From NCBI RefSeq assembly GCF_000373645.1, contig NZ_KB892035.1, forward strand, positions 307,150 to 371,149: DNA of 64,000 nt, in the 5' to 3' direction. Under the pieces are notes generated by a model. The model was not told the origin of the DNA and did not search any database. It saw only the letters and a list, made by a program, of their open reading frames with translations. Every line of letters begins with the position of its first letter. Within the stretch, counting starts at the first letter, position 1. Position numbers and translations under genes: made by a program. Positions 7,183-15,700 of this stretch are shown here, one piece after another. Source of the stretch: Streptomyces sp. ATexAB-D23. GTDB taxonomy: Bacteria > Actinomycetota > Actinomycetes > Streptomycetales > Streptomycetaceae.

Positions 7183-9317
7183 GCACCACCACCGAGCTTC
7201 TGAAGGGTGCGGCCGAGCTGTTCCCTGGCGAGGTCGTCACCCAGGCGCACGTACGCCACCTGGACCTGCCGGCCGGCGCCGGGCGCTTCGCCCTCATCAC
7301 GCTGGACAACGGCCTGGACCACACCAAGCCGACCACCTTCGGACCGCAGTCGCTGGCGAACCTGAACGCCGCCGTCGACCAGGTCGAGAAGGAGGCCGCC
7401 GAGGGTGCGATCACCGGCATCGGCATCACCGGCAAGCCGTTCATCTTCGCGGTCGGCGCCGACCTCAAGGGCGTCGAGCTCCTCAAGGAGCACAAGGACG
7501 CGCTGGCCATCGGCAAGGGCGGCCACGACGTCTTCCGCCGCCTCTCCGGCCTCGCGGTCCCGACGTTCGCGTACTACAACGGCGCGGCCATGGGCGGCGG
7601 TGTCGAGGTCGGTCTGCACTGCTCGTACCGCACCGTCTCCAAGGCGCTGCCCGCGTTCTCGCTGCCCGAGGTCTTCCTCGGTCTGGTCCCCGGCTGGGGC
7701 GGCTGCGCGCTGCTCCCCAACCTGATCGGCGCGGACCGCGCGGTCTCGGTGATCATCGAGAACTCGCTCAACCAGAACCGTCAGCTCAAGGGCAAGCAGG
7801 TCTTCGAGCTCGGCATCGCCGACGCGCTCTTCGAGGGCGCCGACTTCCTTGAGCAGTCGCTGCTCTGGACCGCGAACGTGCTGAACGGCACCGTCACGGT
7901 GGAGCGCCCCGAGGTCGACCGCGGTGACGCCTGGGACCAGGCCGTCGCCCGCGGCAAGGCCATCGCCGACTCCAAGGTGCACGGCGCCGCCCCGGCCGCG
8001 TACCGCGCGCTGGAGATCATCGCCGCGGCCAAGGACGGCGACCTGTCCGCCGGATTCGACGCCGAGGACCAGGCGCTCGCGGACCTGATCATGGGCGGCG
8101 AACTGCGCGCCGGGATCTACTCCTTCAACCTCGTCCAGAAGCGCGCCAAGCGCCCGGCCGGTGCCCCGGACAAGAACCTGGCCCGCCCGGTCACCAAGGT
8201 CGGCGTGGTGGGCGCGGGCCTGATGGCCAGCCAGCTCGCCCTGCTGTTCCTGCGCCGCCTGGAGGTGCCGGTCGTGCTGACCGACATCGACCAGGAGCGC
8301 GTCGACAAGGGTGTCGGCTACGTCCACGCCGAGATCGAGAAGCTGCTCGGCAAGGGCCGCATCAACCAGGACAAGGCCAACCGCCTCAAGGCCCTGGTCT
8401 CCGGTGTGCTGGACAAGGCCGAGGGCTTCTCCGACGCCGACTTCATCATCGAGGCGGTCTTCGAGGAGATCGGCGTCAAGCAGCAGGTGTTCGCCGAGGT
8501 CGAGGCGGTCGCCCCGGCGCACGCGATCCTCGCCACCAACACCTCGTCCCTCTCGGTCACCGAGATGGCGTCGAAGCTGAAGAACCCGGAGCGGGTCGTC
8601 GGCTTCCACTTCTTCAACCCGGTCGCGATCCTCCCGCTCCTGGAGATCGTGCGCGGCGAGCAGACCGACGACGCCTCGCTGGCCACGGCCTTCGGTGTCG
8701 CCCGCAAGCTGAAGAAGACCGCGGTGCTGGTGAAGGACGCCCCGGCGTTCGTCGTCAACCGCATCCTCACCCGCTTCATGGGCGAGATCCAGAACGTCAT
8801 CGACGAGGGCACCCCGGTCGAGGTCGCGGAGAAGGCCATCGACCCGCTCGGCCTGCCGATGTCCCCGCTGGTGCTCCTGGAGCTGGTCGGCCCGGCGATC
8901 GGCCTGCACGTCTCGGAGACCCTGAACCGCGCCTTCCCGGAGCGCTTCACCGTCTCCGAGAACCTCGCGGCGGTCGTCAAGGCCGGCAAGCGCGGCTTCT
9001 ACGTCTACTCCGCCGAGAATCCCGCCAAGCCGGAGCTGGACCCGGAGGTCGCCGCCCTCCTCAAGCAGGGCGACTCGGTCCTGACCGAGGAGCAGGTCCG
9101 CGACCGCGTCCTGGACGCGGTGGCGCAGGAGATCGGCCTGATGCTGGACGAGGGCGTCGTCGCCGAGGCCCAGGACATCGACCTCTGCCTGATCACCGGT
9201 GCGGGGTGGCCCTTCCACCTGGGCGGCATCACGCCGTACCTGGACCGCGAGGGCGTCTCCGAGCGGGTGAACGGGAAGAAGTTCCTGGCGCGGGGCGTGG
9301 CGAGCGTTCCCGCGTAA
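7179..9317 (+). CDS. fadB: Fatty-acid oxidation complex alpha subunit (enoyl-CoA hydratase / 3-hydroxyacyl-CoA dehydrogenase)
   Basis: 712-residue bifunctional enzyme for the hydration and NAD-dependent dehydrogenation steps of beta-oxidation. Residues about 15-290 form a crotonase domain (ITGKPFIFAVGADLKGVE and NGAAMGGGVEVGLHCSYR, the latter forming the oxyanion hole). Residues about 330-515 are the NAD-binding part with VGVVGAGLMASQLA and the conserved GFHFFNPV. A C-terminal HCDH domain follows (AFVVNRILTRFMGE). The GTG at 7179 overlaps the thiolase stop by 4 nt and has GGAGG 6 nt upstream; in-frame sequence back to 7107 lies inside the thiolase and is not expected to be used. A strong hairpin follows 22 nt after the stop. 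Confidence 0.94.
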   Translation: MSTTTELLKGAAELFPGEVVTQAHVRHLDLPAGAGRFALITLDNGLDHTKPTTFGPQSLANLNAAVDQVEKEAAEGAITGIGITGKPFIFAVGADLKGVELLKEHKDALAIGKGGHDVFRRLSGLAVPTFAYYNGAAMGGGVEVGLHCSYRTVSKALPAFSLPEVFLGLVPGWGGCALLPNLIGADRAVSVIIENSLNQNRQLKGKQVFELGIADALFEGADFLEQSLLWTANVLNGTVTVERPEVDRGDAWDQAVARGKAIADSKVHGAAPAAYRALEIIAAAKDGDLSAGFDAEDQALADLIMGGELRAGIYSFNLVQKRAKRPAGAPDKNLARPVTKVGVVGAGLMASQLALLFLRRLEVPVVLTDIDQERVDKGVGYVHAEIEKLLGKGRINQDKANRLKALVSGVLDKAEGFSDADFIIEAVFEEIGVKQQVFAEVEAVAPAHAILATNTSSLSVTEMASKLKNPERVVGFHFFNPVAILPLLEIVRGEQTDDASLATAFGVARKLKKTAVLVKDAPAFVVNRILTRFMGEIQNVIDEGTPVEVAEKAIDPLGLPMSPLVLLELVGPAIGLHVSETLNRAFPERFTVSENLAAVVKAGKRGFYVYSAENPAKPELDPEVAALLKQGDSVLTEEQVRDRVLDAVAQEIGLMLDEGVVAEAQDIDLCLITGAGWPFHLGGITPYLDREGVSERVNGKKFLARGVASVPA

Positions 9318-9339
9318 CGCGTTCGGCTTCACGAGCGGC

Positions 9340-9375
9340 GAACGGGCCGTACGGGATTCCCCGTACGGCCCGTTC
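9340..9375. terminator. Bidirectional hairpin terminator
   Basis: A 16-bp perfect stem (9340-9355 with 9360-9375) with an ATTC loop lies between the converging fadB and phosphodiester glycosidase genes. Confidence 0.85.
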
Positions 9376-9389
9376 CCGTGTCCGGGTGG

Positions 9390-10688
9390 TCAGGACGTGA
9401 TGCGGCGCGGGACGACGACGAGGGCGTTGGAGACCTTGCGCTGGCGTTCCTCGTCGGTGTCCCCCGCGTCCGACGGGCTGTTGCGGACCTTGTCCCCGAC
9501 CACCATCGTGCTCGACCCGCCGCCGTCGAGGTTGATCGCGTCCTCGGCGCCGAGCGACACCAGGATGCCGGCCGCCTCGGTGAGGCTGACGCCCTCGCTG
9601 ACGCCCGGCCGGCGTCCGTCGAACACGACGAGCAGGAGGGCGCCGTCCGGGCGGATGCCGACGACGGTGCGCGGCGAACGGCTGTCGACGGCCCCCTGGG
9701 AGACCCCGTTGGCAGCGGCGTTGATCCAGACCCGGCCGGAGCGCACCAGTGCGGGGCCCGCTCCGACGACGGAGGCGCCGGACAGCTCGACCTGCCGGCC
9801 GTCGGGGTCGGTCACCCGGGACTCCACGGTGAGGCCGCGGCCCGGCGTCGCGTGCTCGCGGAGCCAGCCGGCCGCGGAACCGATGCCCACGAGCGTACGG
9901 CCGCCCGCCGGGACCGTTCCGCCCGAGGGGCTGCGCACCGCGGTCACCGTGCCGTGCGCGTCGACCACCGCCTCGACGCTGTCCCGGTCCGCGCCAGGCG
10001 TCGACGCGCCCCACTGCGCGGGGAAGTCGACGAGTTCGTCGGGGTCGTAGCAGACCCGCCCCGGCAGCGGCTCCCCGGTCAGCGCCCCGGTGTCGGTGCG
10101 CCGGTCGCCTCCCACGCCCCCGCAGCCGACGATCCGCCCCGGCACCCGCCCGGTACCGTCCACGACCGCGCGCGCCCCGTCCGACGAGGTGACATAGGTG
10201 GCGGACCGCAGCTCGGTGATCCGGGCCCGCTCCCCCCGCCCCGGCAGGACCAGCGCGGTACGCCCGTTCGTTGCCTCGCTGAGGAGGGCGCCGCCGGAGA
10301 CGTAGAGGCCGAGGGGGTCGCCCTTGTAGCGCGCGGAGTCGGTGTCGAAGTAGGTGCCGTTGACCGCCGCGACCGCCTGGGTCCGGCGGGCCAGGTCGCG
10401 GACGGTGTCGGTCTTCGCCACCGCTCCGCCGTGGTCGGTCCGGACGTCGACGGGGGCGTCCGGCGCCACGGCCAGCACGCTGACGCGGACCGGGCTGCCG
10501 TCCGCCAGCTTGCGTACCGACTGCCGGAACGCGAGGCCGCGGGGCAGGTCCTCCGCCGTCGGCGAGGCTCCGGCGGACTGCGGGCGGGCGTCCCGGCCGT
10601 CGGGGTCCGCGCTGGTCTGCGTGGTGCACGCGGCAGTCAGGAGGGCGAGGCACAACACCGGTATCCGCACGGCCCGTCGTCCGTTCAT
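9390..10688 (-). CDS. Phosphodiester glycosidase family protein (NAGPA-like), probable lipoprotein
   Basis: 432-residue secreted protein. The N-terminus has Arg residues, a hydrophobic run and a lipobox-like LLTAAC near residue 21, so a lipid-anchored protein is likely, although Thr at -3 is not ideal. The NAGPA/DUF2233 domain covers about residues 80-430, with AAVNGTYFD near the start and the hallmark INLDGGGSSTMV near the end. Family members release sugars from sugar-phosphodiesters, as in the mammalian uncovering enzyme. A linker of about 35 residues after the signal is Pro/Ser-rich. Start is an ATG preceded by GGGAGC-type sequence. It borders the glycopolymer genes and could process phosphodiester-linked sugars in the envelope; that is inference from position and family. 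Confidence 0.85.
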   Translation of the reverse strand: MNGRRAVRIPVLCLALLTAACTTQTSADPDGRDARPQSAGASPTAEDLPRGLAFRQSVRKLADGSPVRVSVLAVAPDAPVDVRTDHGGAVAKTDTVRDLARRTQAVAAVNGTYFDTDSARYKGDPLGLYVSGGALLSEATNGRTALVLPGRGERARITELRSATYVTSSDGARAVVDGTGRVPGRIVGCGGVGGDRRTDTGALTGEPLPGRVCYDPDELVDFPAQWGASTPGADRDSVEAVVDAHGTVTAVRSPSGGTVPAGGRTLVGIGSAAGWLREHATPGRGLTVESRVTDPDGRQVELSGASVVGAGPALVRSGRVWINAAANGVSQGAVDSRSPRTVVGIRPDGALLLVVFDGRRPGVSEGVSLTEAAGILVSLGAEDAINLDGGGSSTMVVGDKVRNSPSDAGDTDEERQRKVSNALVVVPRRITS

Positions 10689-10853
10689 GCTCCGCTCCCT
10701 CGCCCCCGGACAACGAACAGGCTCTGTCCGGGTACCGCGCGGGGAATCGCCGTGGATACCAGCCTTATGACGTTCCGGATGCTATCAAGAGCGCACGGGT
10801 GTCCCGAATCATTCGTGATGAATTCGGGCTCGACTGGCCGAGTGGTGGCCGGA

Positions 10854-10859
10854 TAGACT
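10854..10859 (+). promoter_or_regulatory. Candidate -10 element
   Basis: TAGACT lies 59 nt upstream of the ATG at 10918, just after an imperfect inverted repeat CCCGAAT/ATTCGGG (10803-10828). Low confidence. Confidence 0.3.
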
Positions 10860-10917
10860 CGGACGGCTTCCGCCGGGGGGCGTGTCCGGAATCACACAAG
10901 AGCAGGCAGCGTATCTC

Positions 10918-12603
10918 ATGACCACAGCACTTCCTCCTCTCGTGCCGAATCGCGCGGCCGTCGACCGACGCCGAGTGGTCACCGAGACGGACACCACGGG
11001 CCCTTTCCCCGTCGAGTACCGATTCCGGCCCGCCGAGGGCGACTCACAGCATCTGATCGTGGTCTTCTCCGGGCTCGCGGCGCCCAATGGATACCACTTC
11101 GCCGGTAAGTCCCTGATGGAATTGCGCGCCAATATCCTGTGGATCCGGGATGATTTCGACGGCCATTACAGCTACTACATGTGCCGGAACATGGATTTCT
11201 CCATCGAGGCATCGGTCGCCGGTCTGATCGAGCGCACGCTCGCTCGTCTCGGTCTCGGCCGGGACCGGGTCAGTCTCCTCGGTGTCTCGAAGGGCGGAAG
11301 TGCGGCCCTCTACTACGGCCTGCGGTACGGATACCGGAATATTGTCACGGTGGTGCCGCAATTCCTGATCGGCAGCTATGTGCGCGACAGGCCGGTGACG
11401 GGTCAGTACATGCTGGGCGAATCGATGCCGCAGCAGAATGTCGACGTACTCGACGGCGCCATTCCCGAAATGCTCAGGGCGCGCGGCGGCCAGGGACACA
11501 ACATCTACCTGTTCACCTCCGAGGCCGACGAGCAGTACGAGACGGAGATCAACCCGCATCTTCAGCTCTTCTGGGCCTGCGAGAACTTCAACTTCATCCG
11601 TACCGATTCACCGATGGTGCGTCAGCACGGCGAGGTGTCCGGGTACAACATGCCCCTCATCGCCGGTCTGCTGTCGGCCCTCACGGAGGGGGCGGACCCC
11701 CGCCTGGGGTTCGTGGAGAACGGGAAACAGCAGGTCAATGAGTTTGATCGGCAGTCCTACTTGTACGAGCTGCGGGTCTCGGACACGCTGACAGCCGTGG
11801 TGAAGAAGCAGGACATCCGCGGGGCGAACATCGTACTGTCGGGCGATGCGTTCATCCCCGGCGAATCCGCTTACTCGCATTCCATGACGACGAAGAGCCT
11901 CATCATGGAGAGCGGCAGCCGCCACTTCGAATTCCCATTGGCGACCACGGAGGCCAAGTACCTCTACAGCCAGTACTTCGACCGTTTCTCCTGCGACTAT
12001 CCGTACGGAGGGTTCGAGCCGGAGTCACCGTCGGGTATTTCGATGAAGGGCATCCCCGTCGGCACGTACAACCTTTCCGTCCGGGTGACGAGCCCGGCCG
12101 AGGGAATAGACAGGCGCACCGCTCTGGTGGCCCGCCGCCCCTTCGACATCAGGCGGCCCGTCGGCGGCAACGAGGCCGTTCTCATCGGGGACAAAAAGCG
12201 GGTACGACTGATACGCAGGCCCATCGTCGGCCAGTTCTCGGCGGAAACTGTTTTCTCGCTGGAATCGACATGGCTGAAGGATCGAATGCTTCACGTAGAG
12301 GGCGTACTCTTCGTCCACGGCGTCGAAGCGGACGACCGCGGACACGGACAGTACTACCTGGTGCTTCAGGGGCAGGATTCCACGCATTCCTACCGGCTCG
12401 GAATGTCACGCAAGACGGCGGCGATCCGCAAGCACGTCAGGCGGGGCGATTTCGGGAACTACGACTTCGCCTACTTCGCGACCCCCGGTTACAACGGTGT
12501 GGATCTACAGAAGGCGGCTCCGGGCGTGTACGAGGTCTACATCTCGCTGAGCACCGGCGGGTCGCTTTTCTCGGCGGCTGCCGGAAGCGTCACGCTGGAC
12601 TGA
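10918..12603 (+). CDS. Alpha/beta-hydrolase-like protein with C-terminal beta-domain (XcbB/CpsF- or Asp2-like)
   Basis: About 561 residues. The N-terminal half looks like an alpha/beta hydrolase: HLIVVFSGLAAPNGYHFAG is followed by a nucleophile elbow GVSKGGSAALYYGLRYGY, whose Ser would be the nucleophile. Similar elbows occur in proteins of capsule and accessory-Sec systems. The C-terminal half is beta-rich, and its LHVEGVLFVHGVEADD segment resembles LHFEGLLVLTGVDIDR in the adjacent glycosyltransferase fusion, so both probably handle the same polymer. No signal peptide or membrane helix is seen. Codons are visibly AT-richer than in neighbours (AAT, ATT, TAT used freely), which suggests acquisition. 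The ATG at 10918 has a weak AGCAGG; an in-frame GTG at 10882 is the alternative. Function is not established. Confidence 0.7.
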   Translation: MTTALPPLVPNRAAVDRRRVVTETDTTGPFPVEYRFRPAEGDSQHLIVVFSGLAAPNGYHFAGKSLMELRANILWIRDDFDGHYSYYMCRNMDFSIEASVAGLIERTLARLGLGRDRVSLLGVSKGGSAALYYGLRYGYRNIVTVVPQFLIGSYVRDRPVTGQYMLGESMPQQNVDVLDGAIPEMLRARGGQGHNIYLFTSEADEQYETEINPHLQLFWACENFNFIRTDSPMVRQHGEVSGYNMPLIAGLLSALTEGADPRLGFVENGKQQVNEFDRQSYLYELRVSDTLTAVVKKQDIRGANIVLSGDAFIPGESAYSHSMTTKSLIMESGSRHFEFPLATTEAKYLYSQYFDRFSCDYPYGGFEPESPSGISMKGIPVGTYNLSVRVTSPAEGIDRRTALVARRPFDIRRPVGGNEAVLIGDKKRVRLIRRPIVGQFSAETVFSLESTWLKDRMLHVEGVLFVHGVEADDRGHGQYYLVLQGQDSTHSYRLGMSRKTAAIRKHVRRGDFGNYDFAYFATPGYNGVDLQKAAPGVYEVYISLSTGGSLFSAAAGSVTLD

Positions 12604-12618
12604 GAAACAGCATGCGAG

Positions 12619-12657
12619 AATTCTCCGTCGGTACACACCGGAGACCGACGGAGAATT
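12619..12657. terminator. Bidirectional hairpin terminator
   Basis: A 13-bp perfect stem (12619-12631 with 12645-12657) with a 13-nt loop lies between two converging genes. Confidence 0.75.
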
Positions 12658-12706
12658 ACCGCGTGCCGCCGTTCAGCCGTAAAGGGAGCCCGCCCCGCTC
12701 ACATCC

Positions 12707-15700
12707 TTACGCCCTCTCACGCTCCTGCTCCTGTGGCCGCCCCATGACGAGCGGGGTGGACATGCGGCCCGGGTCGCCGCCCGCCGTGGCGTCCATCGTG
12801 TCGATGACGTCGAAGGCGCGCCGGCAGTTGTTGGTGTCGCGCAGGACGAAGAACTCCTCGGCGCGGCGCCGGTATTCGGGCTCGACCTCGAAGCCGCGGG
12901 CGATGGAGGCGATGATCTCGTCCACCGCGCGGTCGACGGTGCCGCAGGCGGGGCCGAAGCCGTCGCGGGCCAGGTCGAAGTAGCCCCGCTTGTAGTGCTT
13001 GCTGTAGAACGCCTCGTCGTCGAAGTTCGTGTAGACGATGGGCTTGCCCATGTACGCGACGTCGAAGAACACCGAGGAGTAGTCGGTGACGAGCATGGAG
13101 CACTCGCGCATCGCGAGCTGCACGTCCCGGCCGGTGGAGGAGACCGTGATGGACGGGTGGTCGATGCGGAAGTGCTTCAGGTACGGGCGGATCTCGTAGT
13201 GCGGCATGAACTCCAGTTCCACGCGGTAGTACTGGAGCGCTTCGAGCAGCCGCTCGTCGCGCAGCAGCGCCGAGAAGAACCGGTAGTACTCGGAGGCGGC
13301 GAACGGGATCTCGGGCTTGGCGGCCTTGTTGTACGAGGGGGCCACGATGTCGCGTCGCCAGGTGGGCATGACCAGGACCTTGCGGGGGCCGTCGAGCGGC
13401 TTGAGCGCGTCGTAGCGCGGCAGTCCGGTGGCGGCGACCCGGTCGTAGCCGTAGCCGCAGTGCTCCGCGTAGTAGGCGCGCTCGCTGCGGCCCGTGGTGA
13501 GGACCATGTCGACGTTGGTGACCTGGGCGTGGATGGACCCGACGACGTCGTTGTAGACGACGCCGTGCTGGAGGAAGACCCGCTGGTAGCGCAGCAGGTC
13601 GCCGTAGCCGCGCAGGAAGGCCCGCTTCGACAGGCCGGGGAAGCCGAGGTAGGCCTCCAGGTCGTAGGCGTTGATGAGCCGGGTCGCGTGCAGCAGGTAG
13701 GCGCGGTACTTCCAGGAGAGCCGGTCGATGACCTGGCCCAGGTGGTCGATCTTCTCGCGGTCCGGGGAGTCGCCGTTGATCGCGTAGAAGACCTTGCGCT
13801 TGGGCTCGTTCTCCCTGATCCACTTGAACAGGTGGTACGAGTTGTCCTGCGCGGTGTCCTCGCGCTCGCCGATGATCCAGATGTCGCGGCCGTGCAGCTT
13901 CGGATACATCAGCCAGTACAGCAGCCGGGTGCGCCAGCCGGTGCGGCCGGGCAGCGAGGCGCGTACCTCCTGGCGCAGGCGGCGCAGCGCGTGGCCGGCC
14001 TTGCGGAGGGGGCCGCTGATCCGGCGCAAGGTGACGGACTCGTTGCCGGCGATGGTCAGGCGGATACGGGCCCGGCCGAGGCGGTGCACGCCCTTGAAAC
14101 GGTGCAGCATCTGGCGGGCCTCGACGGCGATGTCGTGGCTGCGGTCGCCGTCGTGGACGCGGACCCGGGGCTTCAGGTCGCGGTTGGAGAGCGCGGCGAG
14201 GTCGCCGGGGCGGGCGGTGGCGCGCCAGCCCGCGTACCAGTCCTGTTCCTTGCGGGCGCGCCAGCGGTCGCGGCGGTAGACCTGTTCGATCGGGAGGGCG
14301 GTCTCCCGGCGGCCGTCGCCGAGGACCAGTTCGAGGCGGTTGCTGAAGAGCCGGTCGATGTCGACGCCGGTGAGGACCAGGAGTCCTTCGAAGTGGAGGT
14401 GGTCGCCGTCGGGGACGACGGTCTCCAGGACGGCCTTCTGCCGGTCGACCCGCAGCAGGGTGGTGGTCTCGGTGCGGTCGGCTTCGAGGCCGCGGTGCAT
14501 GCCCGCGTCGTCGATGAGGAGCTGCGGCCGGTAGGCGGGCTTGGTGTACGGGTCGCAGAACAGCTCGTAGTTGCCGGTCCGTACGGCGTGGTGCTGGAGT
14601 CGTGACATCGGCACGCCCGCGTACTGGAGGATCAGCTCGTCGGGTATCGGCCGGTAGATGTCGACCAGGGCGGGGAAGATCCCGGCGATCTCGGTCCGGC
14701 TCATGATCCGGTGGATGTTGCGCAGGTGCGGTTGCATGGAGCGGACCACGAAGCGCATGGCGAGCCGGGCGCCGCGGGCGCTCAGCCGTTCCGTCATCCG
14801 GATGATGTGGCGGCAGAGGCGGATGAGTTCCTGGGTCTTGACCGGGTCGTTCCAGGTCAGGTCGAACAGCGAGTCCCGCCGCTCCGGGTCGCGGGCGAAC
14901 GAGGTGGCGGTGGGCGCGGTCGTCACCGTACGGGCGTGCAGCAGGGCCGGAACGGCGAGCCAGGCGTCCTCGAAGCCGGGGCCGTGCCCGGTGCGCAGGG
15001 CGTGCCGGCGCAGCAGCGAGGTGCGGAACAGCTTGGCGCCCAGTTCCGCGGAGAAGATCAGATAGGGGGCGTCGTCCAGGCGGTCGATGCGGGGGGCGTC
15101 CGCGCCGAAGTAGCGCCGCCAGGGGGCGTCGGTGGAGCTGCGCGGGCCGGGGAAGTTGTCCTGGTCGCCGACCACGACGTCGGCCTTGCACCGCTGGGCG
15201 GCGGCCACGAGCCGGCCCACGCAGTTCTCGCCGAGGATGTCCTGGGCGCGGGCGAACATCACGTAGGGCGCGCGCACGTAACGCAGGCCGTTGTCGAAGC
15301 TGGAGCGCGCGCCGAGCCTGATCTGCGGGATCACCTCGACGTTGGCGTGGTACGCGGCGAACTGGGCGAGCTGCGCGGAGGTGGCGTCGGTGGAGCCGTC
15401 GTCGACGAGGACCACCTGGGTCGCGGCGAACTCGCGCTGCGCGAGCAGGGAGCTGAGGAACTCGTACAGGTTGTACTCGTCGTTGTGGCAGTGCGCCACG
15501 ATCGCGGCGTCGTACGTCTCGCGGTGGGGTGCCGCGGGCTCGGCGGGCGGGCCGTCCTGCCACCACAGCCACGGGGTGCCACGCGGGTGGTCGGCGGTCT
15601 GCTGCTCGGTGGTCTCCGGGCGCAGGGCGAGGTTCCCGCTGACGGTCTCGTAGATCTCGTACGTGTCGTCCGGGCCGCGGTAGCGCTCGCGCCGGACGTC

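Noticed and set aside
7089..9332. 747-codon frame antisense to the fadB gene
   Set aside because: Arises from codon bias of the real gene; composition is Asp/Leu/Val/Gly/Arg repeats without domains.
10803..10828. CCCGAAT/ATTCGGG inverted repeat as an operator
   Set aside because: Only 7-bp arms with a 12-nt asymmetrical centre; equally readable as a weak hairpin, so not listed separately.
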